NCBI GenBank assembly: GCA_024274785.1
Contig: JAJSAM010000067.1
Span: 1 to 50,619, forward strand
Direction: 5' to 3'
DNA from: Planctomycetota bacterium
GTDB taxonomy: Bacteria; Planctomycetota; JAJSAM01
Length of the DNA stretch: 50,619 nt
The translations under genes were made by a program, and so were the position numbers. Positions 16,426 to 24,340 of this stretch are shown here, piece by piece. A model generated the notes under the pieces. It was not told the DNA's origin, did no database searches, and worked only from the letters and a program-made list of their open reading frames with translations. How positions within the stretch are numbered: position 1 is the first letter of the stretch; every line of letters begins with the position of its first letter.

Positions 16426-17796
16426 TCAAGCGTCATTCCGCTTCATGCGCGCCAGATACCCCCCGTCCGAGAAGCCGGCGGCCGGGAAGGTGATCCGATC
16501 CTCATCGAAGCTGAAGTCGGCCCGGTCCTCGAGGAACCGGTCGATGTTCTCGCGATTCTCCTCGGGCAGGAGTGCGCACGTGGAGTAAACGAGTATGCCC
16601 CCCCGCTTCACCCGATCCGCCGCCCGGGCGAGGATCGCGGATTGCACGGCGCGAATCGACTCTACCGACTCGGCATTGACCCGATGACGCGCCTCGACCC
16701 TTCGAGAGAGCACCGCGGTGTTCGAGCAGGGTACGTCGATCAGGACCCGATCGAAGGGTCCACCGAGGTCGAGGTCCTCACTCCGTGCATCACCATGGAG
16801 CAGTGTCACGTTCTCGATGCCGAGCCGAGCCGTAGTCTCCCGGACCTTTCTCAGCCGCTTTTCATCCCGATCCACCGCGGTGATGCTCGCGGTCGGCCCG
16901 GTCAGCGCGGCCAGATGGACCGTCTTTCCGCCGGGAGCCGCACAGAGGTCGAGGATGCGCTCGCCCGGCTGCGGATCGAGGAACGGTGCGGCCTTCATCG
17001 CGGCTCGATCCTGCACCGTGAACCAGCCCTGGTGGTAGCCCGGCAACTCGTGGACCTGCCCGATCGGCTGCAACATGCGGATGGCTTCCGGAGCCTCCTC
17101 GTCCACGTCGTGCCGAATCTGCCGTTTGGTGAGTTCGCGGCTCAGGGCAGAGAGTCTGCCCGGCGCCGGACGCAGCCACAGGGAGGGAGGCTCGTTGCCC
17201 GCCCAGAGGAGATCCACCGTCTTGTCCTCCCCGTGCTCCTGAAGCCAGCGCTCGACCAGGAACCGCGGATGGGAGTGTCGCTCCGAAAGAGAACCGGCGA
17301 GGTCTTCCTCCGCATCGGGGAACAGGATGTCGGTGAAGCGGCAGTACCGCCGCCCTCGAATCGGCACCGTTCGCCTCGTGTCCTCCGCGGTGAGCAAGCC
17401 GCCCACCTTGATCTCGATGGAGCGGGAGATACTCCGCAGGCAGCCGTTGGCGAACCGCACCGTCCACCCCGGAGCCTCCATTTTCGTCGTCTCCACGGCC
17501 TCGTAGACCGCCGCTCGATGGGGGACCCGGTCGAGATAGACCATCTCGTAGATCCCGAGCCGGATGGCCTCGATCGCGTAGGGGTGGATCCTGTTGAGCT
17601 TCACCTTCGAAAACGCCATGAGGATCCGGTCGAGGGTGTCCCGATGGCGGGTCACGCCGAGCACGTCTTCCCACAGCAGGGCCCGGTCCTGGACCGTCAG
17701 TCTCCTGCCGCCGAGGAGGTGATTGATCGCGTCCTGTGCCAGGCAGCGCGTCTTCTTCATCCGGTACAGGGCGTCGACGGCGGTGCGGCGAACCAT
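16426..17796 (-). CDS. rsmB: 16S rRNA (cytosine-C5) methyltransferase, RsmB/Sun family
   Basis: A 456-residue protein with an N-terminal NusB-like RNA-binding domain (about 1-130, including AVYEAVETTK and VRFANGCLR) and a C-terminal RsmB methyltransferase domain. SAM binding is at DLCAAPGGKT, the family PCS motif is in DVPCSNTAVLSRR, and the catalytic cysteine is in YSTCALLPEEN; the protein ends in GGYLARMKR. RsmB methylates C967 of 16S rRNA. The PCS loop reads PCSNTAVL instead of the usual PCSGTGVL, a mild change. GGAGG lies nine bases before the ATG, and a TATAAT on this strand sits at 17829-17834. The gene is divergent from the ECF sigma factor. Confidence 0.92.
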   Translation of the reverse strand: MVRRTAVDALYRMKKTRCLAQDAINHLLGGRRLTVQDRALLWEDVLGVTRHRDTLDRILMAFSKVKLNRIHPYAIEAIRLGIYEMVYLDRVPHRAAVYEAVETTKMEAPGWTVRFANGCLRSISRSIEIKVGGLLTAEDTRRTVPIRGRRYCRFTDILFPDAEEDLAGSLSERHSHPRFLVERWLQEHGEDKTVDLLWAGNEPPSLWLRPAPGRLSALSRELTKRQIRHDVDEEAPEAIRMLQPIGQVHELPGYHQGWFTVQDRAAMKAAPFLDPQPGERILDLCAAPGGKTVHLAALTGPTASITAVDRDEKRLRKVRETTARLGIENVTLLHGDARSEDLDLGGPFDRVLIDVPCSNTAVLSRRVEARHRVNAESVESIRAVQSAILARAADRVKRGGILVYSTCALLPEENRENIDRFLEDRADFSFDEDRITFPAAGFSDGGYLARMKRNDA

Positions 17797-17828
17797 CCAG
17801 AAAGACCTCCGGCGGGACGAGGGCGGGT

Positions 17829-17834
17829 ATTATA
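17829..17834 (-). promoter_or_regulatory. rsmB: possible -10 element for rsmB
   Basis: On the minus strand these six bases read TATAAT, 32 bases before the rsmB ATG. A clear -35 box is not visible at the usual distance. Confidence 0.45.
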
Positions 17835-17848
17835 CGTCCCTGCTGCTG

Positions 17849-17950
17849 AAGTTCGGATTCTTCGCAGCACTCGCAGAATCTGCGTAGCCTTCTCGGACTG
17901 CCGGCACGGTCGACCTGGGGGTCGACCCTCCATCGCGGCAGGGCCGCTTT
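17849..17950 (-). repeat. intergenic repeat family B, copy 1 (inverted)
   Basis: Read on the minus strand this gives GCGGCCCTGCCGCGATGGAG, GTCGAC, CGACCGTGCCGGCAGTCCG and CAGATTCTGCGAGTGCTGCG, the same block order as at 36394 and 45477. It fills the gap between rsmB and the sigma factor promoter. Confidence 0.75.
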
Positions 17951-17952
17951 GT

Positions 17953-17990
17953 GAAACCTTTTCGTAAGTTCACGCGGAAAACCGTCTAAC
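17953..17990 (+). promoter_or_regulatory. candidate ECF-type promoter of the sigma/anti-sigma operon
   Basis: TGAAACCTTTTC at 17953-17964 resembles the AAC-containing -35 element of group IV (ECF) promoters, and CGTCTAA at 17984-17990 resembles their -10 element. It lies directly before the ECF gene (ATG 18018), as expected for autoregulation. The resemblance was judged by eye. Confidence 0.5.
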
Positions 17991-18017
17991 CCGGTTGGAA
18001 AGAGACTCGGAGCGAGA

Positions 18018-18587
18018 ATGGATCTCAGAGATCCGGAAACCATACGAGAGATCTACGAGCGGCACTCCCGCGGGATCTTCAACTACGCCTGTCGGCTGGT
18101 GGGTGACTACCAGTGGGCGGAGGAGATTCTGCAGGAGACGTTTCTGCGTGCGTTCTCCCGTGCCGAGACTTTCCGAAAGGGTGCGCGGGTCAGTACGTGG
18201 CTCTACCGCATCGCCATGAACCTCTGCTACGACCATCTGCGCTCGCCGAAGAACCGGCCGAAGGTCTCGCTTTCCCAGCGATGGTCCTCGTCGGATGGGG
18301 AGGAGTCGACCGGCCTCGGTGACCGGCTCGAGTCTCCCGAAGGCACGCCGCGGGAGGCTGCGGAGGAGTCCGAGGTCGCCACCCTGATCCGGCAGGCGAT
18401 CGATACGCTGCCGGAGAAGGAGAAGAACGTCGTCCTGCTGCGGCACTACCAGGGGCTCAAGTTCCGGGAGATCGCGGAAGTGACCGGCCTGACGCCGCGG
18501 ACGGTGCAGAACTGTCTCCGTCGGGGCCGGGACAAGCTGTCACAACGGCTGACCCGTCTGGGACTCAATCCAGAAAAGGTGGCATGA
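18018..18587 (+). CDS. ECF RNA polymerase sigma factor
   Basis: A 189-residue group IV sigma-70 factor. Region 2 covers about residues 8-75 (YERHSRGIFNYACRLVG, AEEILQETFLRAF, VSTWLYRIAMNLCYDHLR), and region 4 about 118-180 (AIDTLPEKEKNVVLLRHYQG, FREIAEVTGLTPRTVQNCL helix-turn-helix). There is no region 1 or 3. GGAG lies five bases before the ATG. The next gene is a zinc anti-sigma factor beginning two bases after this stop, so the pair should be a signal-controlled switch for envelope stress or similar. A candidate ECF-type promoter precedes it, suggesting autoregulation. Confidence 0.95.
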   Translation: MDLRDPETIREIYERHSRGIFNYACRLVGDYQWAEEILQETFLRAFSRAETFRKGARVSTWLYRIAMNLCYDHLRSPKNRPKVSLSQRWSSSDGEESTGLGDRLESPEGTPREAAEESEVATLIRQAIDTLPEKEKNVVLLRHYQGLKFREIAEVTGLTPRTVQNCLRRGRDKLSQRLTRLGLNPEKVA

Positions 18588-18588
18588 A

Positions 18589-19179
18589 ATGTGGTGCAGA
18601 ACGATTCGCAAGCGGATCTACGACTACGTGGACGGCCTGGTGGACGGTCGGATGGCCGGGAAGATGAAGGCTCACGTGGATCGTTGCGTGAGGTGCCAGG
18701 CGGCCGAGGAAGAGGCCCGCTACCTGACCAGTTCCCTTGCCGCGTGGGAAGACCTCCCTGTTCCGGAAGACGGCCTGCACCGTCTGGAAACCCGGCTCGC
18801 ATTCGTTCCGCAGATTTCCCTCGCTCCTCGTCCGAAGGGCAGGCTTTACACCCTGGTGCTGCCGTACTTCGCCGGCGCCGCCTCCGCCGCCGCGATCATG
18901 CTGGCTCTGCTCCCGCTCCTTCGCCCGGCGGCAAGCGAGTCGACCCATCCGACCGTCTCCCCGGTGGCGCTGGAGGAGCATGCCGCTCCCGAACTCGAGG
19001 ACGGCGAGAAGATCCTCACCTACCGCGATATGCAGGCGGTCGTCGACGAGGACGGCAACCTGATCGAACTTCCCCTGGAATGGAGGCGGATTCTCGAGCG
19101 CCGGGCCATCGAGCGGATGCGTCAGCCGAATCCGGGCGGGACCGGCGGTGCGGTTCCGGTGGAGTACCGCGAGAGGTAG
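18589..19179 (+). CDS. zinc-finger anti-sigma factor, single-pass membrane protein
   Basis: A 196-residue protein. The N-terminal cytoplasmic part has the ZAS/zf-HC2 pattern: Cys3, then HVDRCVRC with the H-x3-C-x2-C zinc ligands near 29-36. A membrane helix spans about 88-112 (LPYFAGAASAAAIMLALLPLL) and the remaining 85 residues face the periplasm. It should hold the ECF sigma factor at the membrane until a signal releases it. ATG at 18589 is two bases after the sigma stop with an AAGGTGG upstream. It is followed after four bases by an HtrA-like gene, placing a sigma, anti-sigma and protease-like protein in one operon. Confidence 0.9.
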   Translation: MWCRTIRKRIYDYVDGLVDGRMAGKMKAHVDRCVRCQAAEEEARYLTSSLAAWEDLPVPEDGLHRLETRLAFVPQISLAPRPKGRLYTLVLPYFAGAASAAAIMLALLPLLRPAASESTHPTVSPVALEEHAAPELEDGEKILTYRDMQAVVDEDGNLIELPLEWRRILERRAIERMRQPNPGGTGGAVPVEYRER

Positions 19180-19183
19180 ATCG

Positions 19184-20497
19184 ATGATGCGCCTCCGCTC
19201 CCTTCTTCTCGGCTCGCTCCTCCTTCTCGCTCCCGGCCTCCCGGTCTTTGCCCAGGACAGTCTCCTCGGCCGGCTCCAGGACGAGATCCGCGGCCTCGCC
19301 GGGCAGGCCGGCCCCGCCGTCGTCAAGGTGACCGCGGAGCGCGAGCTTCGCCTGCCTCGTCACCTGATGGAGCAGATGCGTGACTCGATCTCCGCCGGTC
19401 ATCTCCGGAAGAGCGTCATCGTCGGCACCGGGTTCCTCATCTCCGAGACCGGTCTGGTCCTGACCACCCACCGTATCGCCGAGGGGACCGATGTCGTGAG
19501 AATCACGCTTTCGGACGGTTCAGAGCGGGCCGGCACCGTGGTGGGATCGGACTCCTTCTTCAAGCTCGCCGTGATCCGGATCCAGCCCGTGGAAGGAGTG
19601 ACGCCGCTGGCCCTCGCCGCCGACTCCGGATTGCCGACCGGTTCGCTCGGCGTGTTCGTCGGCAACTCGTTTGGCATCTCCACCAGCATGACCCTCGGCA
19701 TCGTCACCGGAACCGGCAAGCGCGCGAGCCCGAGGGATCCGTATGACAACTACACGGTGATGAATACGCCGATCCTGCCCGGCGACGCCGGCGGTCCGGT
19801 GCTGGGACCCGATGGTCTCGTGGTGGGCATGGCCGTGGCGAACTACTCCGGCGGGGCCATGCAACTGGTGACCACCGGCGCCGGAAAAAACGTCAGCATT
19901 CGCGGCCTGGCCTCGCCCTCCGCCGGGATGGGGCTGGTGGTGCCGGCTGAGGATCTCGCCTTCGCGATGAAGGAAATCGTCGAGTTTGGTCGGGTTCGAG
20001 AGGGCCTGCTCGGTGTCTCGGTGCGAATCGGGACGCTCGAGGTGAGCCGGGTCCGCCCGTTGACGCCCGCTGCCGCCGCCGGCATCACGGCCGGGGATAT
20101 CGTGGTCTCCCTCGATGACCGCCCCCTCCGGGACGATGCCGATCTTGGTTTCCGTCTGCGCCGCTTGCCGGTGGGTACCACGTTCAGGTTGGAGGTGCGG
20201 CGTGAGGGCGAACAACTGAAGCTGACCTGTGGCCTCGAAGACGTGGCGGAGCGCGTGGGGCGAATTCTGGATGGTATGCAGATCAGGACCACGCCGGCCG
20301 GCCTGACGGTAACGACGGTCGGCGAAAAGCACGAAGAGGCCGGGGTGCGGGCCGGGGACGTGATCATCATGGTCGGCGACCACCCGGTCCTCACTCTGAA
20401 GCAGATGGTCAGCGCTCTCGCCGCGACCGGTGATCGGCCGATCAAGCTGATCCTCGATCGCGAGGGCGAGCGGGTCGTTGTCGAGTTGACCCGGTAG
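19184..20497 (+). CDS. exported HtrA/DegP-like protein with two PDZ domains, probably catalytically dead
   Basis: A 437-residue protein with a signal peptide (about 1-23, cut after VFAQ), a trypsin-like domain (about 40-250) and two PDZ domains (about 272-355 and 370-437, the second with AGVRAGDVIIMVGDHPV). The triad is broken: His96 is kept in LTTHRIAEG, the aspartate position of TDLAVL is Lys127 (FFKLAVI), and the serine of GNSGGP is Ala202 (GDAGGPV). It should therefore bind rather than cut substrates, perhaps sensing misfolded envelope proteins for the sigma/anti-sigma pair just upstream. AGAGG lies seven bases before the ATG at 19184; the next codon is also ATG. The TAG stop is the first triplet of a family A repeat. 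Confidence 0.88.
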   Translation: MMRLRSLLLGSLLLLAPGLPVFAQDSLLGRLQDEIRGLAGQAGPAVVKVTAERELRLPRHLMEQMRDSISAGHLRKSVIVGTGFLISETGLVLTTHRIAEGTDVVRITLSDGSERAGTVVGSDSFFKLAVIRIQPVEGVTPLALAADSGLPTGSLGVFVGNSFGISTSMTLGIVTGTGKRASPRDPYDNYTVMNTPILPGDAGGPVLGPDGLVVGMAVANYSGGAMQLVTTGAGKNVSIRGLASPSAGMGLVVPAEDLAFAMKEIVEFGRVREGLLGVSVRIGTLEVSRVRPLTPAAAAGITAGDIVVSLDDRPLRDDADLGFRLRRLPVGTTFRLEVRREGEQLKLTCGLEDVAERVGRILDGMQIRTTPAGLTVTTVGEKHEEAGVRAGDVIIMVGDHPVLTLKQMVSALAATGDRPIKLILDREGERVVVELTR

Positions 20498-20597
20498 GCG
20501 GCCCTGCCGCCTCGGAGGGTCGACCTCCGTGTCAACCAACCACAACGCAGCTTCGTCCACGGTAGTCCCGCCTGTGCCCGTCAACCTCCCGGACTCC
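20494..20597. repeat. intergenic repeat family A, copy 3
   Basis: Like copy 1 it begins at the TAG stop of the preceding gene (TAGGCGGCCCTGCCGCCTCG) and continues with GGAGGGTCGACCTCCGTG, an ACCAACCACAACGCAGC block and CCCGCCTGTGCCCG. Confidence 0.72.
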
Positions 20598-20680
20598 ACG
20601 GCACCAGGCAGTTCCAACTGCAAACGGACAACACGTAAGGGGCAGCGCAAGAATCACTTCGCAGGACGGAGAGCGCTGAT

Positions 20681-20800
20681 GCGCCCGCCCGGCAAGGCGC
20701 GAGGAGGGCGCAACCTTACTGGTTTCAACAGACGAGCAACGCGGCTTAAGGGGATGCAGCTGCCCTCGAATCCCGTAGCTATTCTTGCGCGGCTCCTGAG
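20681..20800 (+). repeat. intergenic repeat family D, copy 1
   Basis: Blocks GCGCGAGGAGGGCGCA, CTTACTGGTTTCAACAGACG, AGCAAC and GCAGCTGCCCTCGAAT match the copy at 39401-39524, and the last part matches 27750-27806. The 400-base gap 20498-20897 is mostly A3 plus D1; bases 20801-20897 should hold the promoter and leader of the next gene. Confidence 0.7.
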
Positions 20801-20897
20801 GGGCAGCGGACCGTCGGATGTGTTTCGAAATGTCGCGCGGCCTGACTTAACCTCCCTGTGCCGCACCAATTCACCTGGTGTTTCCCGGAGGGTATTC

Positions 20898-23480
20898 ATG
20901 CGCCTCTTGCCGCCCGTCCTCGCTCTGCTCCTCCTTCTGACTCTGACCGCCTCCGCCGCGGACGACGATCCTCTCGCGGCGGCGAAGCGGTACCACTCTC
21001 GGCGCGATCACGATCGGGCCGAAGAAATGCTGCTGCTCCGCATTTCCGAGGCGCCGAAAGACATCGAGGCGATGAAGCTGCTGATCGAGGTCTACCTCGT
21101 CTCGGAGCGGATCCGCGATGCGGGGCTGGTGCTCGAGAAGGCGCGGGTGCTCGCGCCCGAGGATCCGATGGTCACCGCGACCGGCTGGGAGATCGATCTC
21201 TATCGCGGTGGCTGGACGAAGGACGCCCTGGCCGAAGTGCGCAGGAAGGTGGACGCCTTCCTCGCGGCGGCGCAGGAGGATGGGGCGGCCTGGCGGCTTA
21301 CCGCGGCCTACGCCGGCTACAACCTCCTGAACGACCGGGCGAAGAAGGCCGGGATCCGGGAGATGATACTGGCGCGGTTTCCGGACGATCCGCCGGAGGC
21401 CGTCGAGGGGGATCTCTTCGAGGCGATCATCGTCGAACGCGATGTCGAGAAGCGCGTGGCCCTGATCCACCAGTTCACCCGGCTGTTCCCCTCATCCACG
21501 CAGGTGAACTACGTCCGCGAGATCCTCGCCTACACGCTTTCGGGGGATCCGCAGCGGCTCAAGGCGGAACTCAACGCGATCCTCGAGACCGATCCCGACA
21601 ACCGCCGCGTGCACGCCGCGATGGGGCGGTGGCTGCTGTCGTTCCCATCTCCCGAGCCGGCCCGCGCGACGGTGCACCTCGAATACGCCCTGAAACTCCT
21701 CGATACACCACGCGCGATCGATCGCCCCGACCTCACTTCCGACGAGGACTGGGCGCGGATGCTCAAGGAGACGCGCGGTCGCTATCACGGTTATCTCGCC
21801 AGGGCCGCGCTGCTCTTCGGTGATCCGAAAGGGGCGATCAACCACTCTGCGCAGGCGATCGGATTCGGTGCGCGAAGTGTCGATCTGCACCTCACCCGGG
21901 GAAAAGCGGCGGAGGCGATCGGCGACATGAAGCTCGCGGTGGCCGGCTACTCTCAGGCCGTCGCGGCAGGCTCCTGTCCGGAAGCGGAAGGCAAGCTCCG
22001 GGACCTGTTCGGCTCGCCGATTCGGCCGAAGCTCACCGAGCGGCTGGGCGAGACTCCCCTCTTCGTCGATGCCACCGGCGCTGCCGGACTCGGCGGCGTC
22101 CGGGGCGGGCGCGTGGCATTGGCCGATGCGAACGGCGATGGCCGGCCGGACCTGCTCGTGGGCGGTTCGAGGCTCTTCCTGGCCACCGATGATGGGCGCT
22201 TCACGAAGTCGGACGGGGTCCCGGCGATCTCCGGCGCGCGCGGTGGGCTCTTCGCCGACCTCGACAACGACGGCGACCTCGACCTGCTCGTCTTCCGCAC
22301 CGGTCACCCGATGATCCTGGCGAATGACGGCCGAGGGAGCTTTGCCGACCGGACACCCGAACGCTTGAAGAACACCGGGGAACTCTTCACCGAGGCCGCC
22401 GCGCTGCTGGACTTCGACCAGGATGGCCTGCTCGACATCTACCTCGCGAACTACGAACGCCGCCCCACCCCGCCCTGGGCCCGGGGCACGAAGGATCTGC
22501 TCTTCCGGAACCTCGGTGGCTTTGAATTCGCGGACGCATCGGACGAGTTCGAGGGACTCAGCCCGGAGCCCATGTGCGGTCGCGGGGTCGCCACCGCCGA
22601 CTTCGACAACGACGGCGACACCGATCTTTTCGTGGCGAACTACCGGCTCGACCCGGATCTCCTGCTGGTCAACGGGAAGGGCGGGCTGGTGAATGAGGCT
22701 CGCTCGCGCGGCGTCGAAGGTGAGTGTGACGAAGGATACTTCGGCCACGGCATCGGCCCGGCCTTCGGCGATCTGAACGGCGATGGCCATCTCGACCTGG
22801 TCGTCGGCAACCTGGCCCATCCCCGCTACATCGGCTTCTCCGACGTGACCCGTGTCTTCCTCTCTTCCGGCCCGCCGGACTTCACGTTTCGGGATGTATT
22901 CCGGGAGAGCGGTATCCGCTACGAAGAGACCCACAGCAACGCGTCCCTCGGTGACGTGGACCTGGACGGCGACCTCGATCTCTACCTCACCTCCATCTAT
23001 CGCGGGCGGAAGAGCTTTCTCTACCTGAACGACGGCCATGCGAAGTTCAGCAACGCCACCTGGATGGCCGGGGTGCGCACCGACAACGGCTGGGGCTCGG
23101 CGTTCGGCGATCTGGATCAGGACGGTGACCTCGACCTCGTGGTCGGTTCCGGCTCCGGAATCCGCGTTTATCGAAACGCCGGACCCACCGGAGGTTTCGT
23201 CGGTCTGACCTTGAAGGGGGGCCGGGGGCAGAACGGCTCCGCCATCGGCGCTCGCGTCACGCTCTCCGGCGCCGGCCCGGACCAGGTCCGCGAGATCGGC
23301 GGCGGCACCGGCACCGGCTGCCAGGACTCTCCTTCGCTGCGATTCGGCATCGGCGCGGCAAAGGGCCCGTTCACCCTCTCCATCCGCTGGCCGGACGGCC
23401 GCACCCAGAGGATCCTGGGCATCCGTCCGGGCAGGCTCTACCGTCTCACCGCCGGCGAGAACCCGATTGAGGAGAACTGA
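20898..23480 (+). CDS. exported TPR / FG-GAP (VCBS) / ASPIC-UnbV protein
   Basis: An 860-residue protein. A signal peptide (about 1-20, ending ASAA) is followed by TPR-type helical repeats (about 25-370: AAKRYHSRRDHDRAEEMLL, AGLVLEKARVLAPEDP, and so on). About 395-760 holds seven DxDxDG calcium-binding FG-GAP blades, for example DANGDGRPDLL, DLDNDGDLDLL, DFDNDGDTDLF and DLDQDGDLDLV. The C-terminal 90 residues are an ASPIC/UnbV domain ending in RWPDGRTQRI. Such CRTAC1-like proteins are common in planctomycete-like genomes and are probably surface or periplasmic beta-propellers of unknown ligand. GGAGGG at 20887-20892 is five bases before the ATG; the open frame upstream passes through repeats and is not used. 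Confidence 0.92.
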   Translation: MRLLPPVLALLLLLTLTASAADDDPLAAAKRYHSRRDHDRAEEMLLLRISEAPKDIEAMKLLIEVYLVSERIRDAGLVLEKARVLAPEDPMVTATGWEIDLYRGGWTKDALAEVRRKVDAFLAAAQEDGAAWRLTAAYAGYNLLNDRAKKAGIREMILARFPDDPPEAVEGDLFEAIIVERDVEKRVALIHQFTRLFPSSTQVNYVREILAYTLSGDPQRLKAELNAILETDPDNRRVHAAMGRWLLSFPSPEPARATVHLEYALKLLDTPRAIDRPDLTSDEDWARMLKETRGRYHGYLARAALLFGDPKGAINHSAQAIGFGARSVDLHLTRGKAAEAIGDMKLAVAGYSQAVAAGSCPEAEGKLRDLFGSPIRPKLTERLGETPLFVDATGAAGLGGVRGGRVALADANGDGRPDLLVGGSRLFLATDDGRFTKSDGVPAISGARGGLFADLDNDGDLDLLVFRTGHPMILANDGRGSFADRTPERLKNTGELFTEAAALLDFDQDGLLDIYLANYERRPTPPWARGTKDLLFRNLGGFEFADASDEFEGLSPEPMCGRGVATADFDNDGDTDLFVANYRLDPDLLLVNGKGGLVNEARSRGVEGECDEGYFGHGIGPAFGDLNGDGHLDLVVGNLAHPRYIGFSDVTRVFLSSGPPDFTFRDVFRESGIRYEETHSNASLGDVDLDGDLDLYLTSIYRGRKSFLYLNDGHAKFSNATWMAGVRTDNGWGSAFGDLDQDGDLDLVVGSGSGIRVYRNAGPTGGFVGLTLKGGRGQNGSAIGARVTLSGAGPDQVREIGGGTGTGCQDSPSLRFGIGAAKGPFTLSIRWPDGRTQRILGIRPGRLYRLTAGENPIEEN

Positions 23481-23632
23481 ACAAGATGTCCAGCCCGCCC
23501 TTCTCACCAGTGCGCGCGCCGCGTTTCTTCAACCTCGGCCTGCACAAGAGGCTGTGTTGCGCTTTGGCGGTTTGCGATCATGGCGGAGTGTATCTGAGGA
23601 GGCAGGCGCGGATGCTGCGCTTGGAAGACCGA

Positions 23633-23684
23633 CGACGCGACCGCCCCTCAGATCGTGTGCAATGGTGAGAAATGCGGGCTAAGC
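23633..23684 (+). repeat. intergenic repeat family E, copy 1, overlapping the mazG-like start
   Basis: GCGACCGCCCCTCAGATCG followed by GTGAGAAATGCGGGCTA. Matching copies lie at 41994-42044 (inverted) and 45594-45640. In this copy the ATGCGGGCTA block is the start codon and first residues of the next gene. Confidence 0.65.
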
Positions 23685-24058
23685 CTTTCGATGAACTGGT
23701 TGAGATCATGGACCGTCTGCGCGAGCCCGGCGGCTGTCCCTGGGATCAGAAACAGGACCTCGAGACCTTCACCCCCAACATCCAGGAAGAGCTGGACGAA
23801 TTGATCGAGGCCATCGGCGAGGGCGACCCCGAGCACATCTGCGAGGAACTCGGCGATGTCATCTTCAACCTGGTCTTCGTCGCCCGCCTGGCGAAGGAGA
23901 AGGGCTGGTTCACGATGGATGATGCGCTCTCGGGCATCCGCGACAAGATCATCCGCCGCCACCCCCACGTCTTTGCCGACGGCCACTGCGACACTCCGGA
24001 AGAGGTCCTGGCGCAGTGGAATCGGATCAAGGAAGACGAGCGCAACGGCACCGCCTGA
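23672..24058 (+). CDS. MazG-like nucleotide pyrophosphohydrolase
   Basis: A 128-residue single-domain MazG-type all-alpha NTP pyrophosphohydrolase, which cleaves nucleoside triphosphates to monophosphate plus pyrophosphate in house-cleaning roles. The family opening IMDRLREPGGCPWDQKQDL (residues 12-30) is followed by the metal-binding EExxE helix (QEELDELIEAI) and the partner EELGDVIFNLVF. E. coli MazG has two such domains; this has one, a common size elsewhere. The ATG at 23672 is the only plausible start and lies inside a family E repeat; GTGAG a few bases upstream is a weak ribosome-binding site. The C-terminus ends ERNGTA. Confidence 0.93.
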   Translation: MRAKPFDELVEIMDRLREPGGCPWDQKQDLETFTPNIQEELDELIEAIGEGDPEHICEELGDVIFNLVFVARLAKEKGWFTMDDALSGIRDKIIRRHPHVFADGHCDTPEEVLAQWNRIKEDERNGTA

Positions 24059-24123
24059 TCGGCTTCCGATTCCGGGGACAGCCACTGGAGGGCGCGCCAC
24101 GATGGGCGTGAATGCGGTCGCCG

Positions 24124-24245
24124 TTGGCAGTGCGCGGACGCCCGGAGGTCGTCCCTCCATTTGCGTGCGAACCCACCATGGAGGGCGCCGGCCCCTCGGT
24201 GCCGCGAAGGTCAGGTGGGCGCACCCCCTTGGAGATGCGCAGTCG
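24124..24245 (-). repeat. intergenic repeat family C, copy 2 (inverted)
   Basis: On the minus strand it reads GACCTTCGCGGC, CCGGCGCCCTCCATGGTGGG and GGAGGGACGACCTCCGGGCG in the same order as copy 1 at 16321-16425. A further GGTCGACCCTCCAGGATCG at 24252-24270 is a half copy of the shared core. Confidence 0.75.
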
Positions 24246-24340
24246 CACGACGGTCGACCCTCCAGGATCGTCCGTGACATCTCCCTGTTCCTGACGTTCT
24301 AAGGGGCGGACCGGCTGATCGGCCCTGGACGGAGGCAGAT

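Noticed and set aside
20529..20897. A long in-frame N-terminal extension of the TPR/FG-GAP protein
   Set aside because: The extension crosses repeats A3 and D1, and a strong Shine-Dalgarno and signal peptide sit at 20887-20900.
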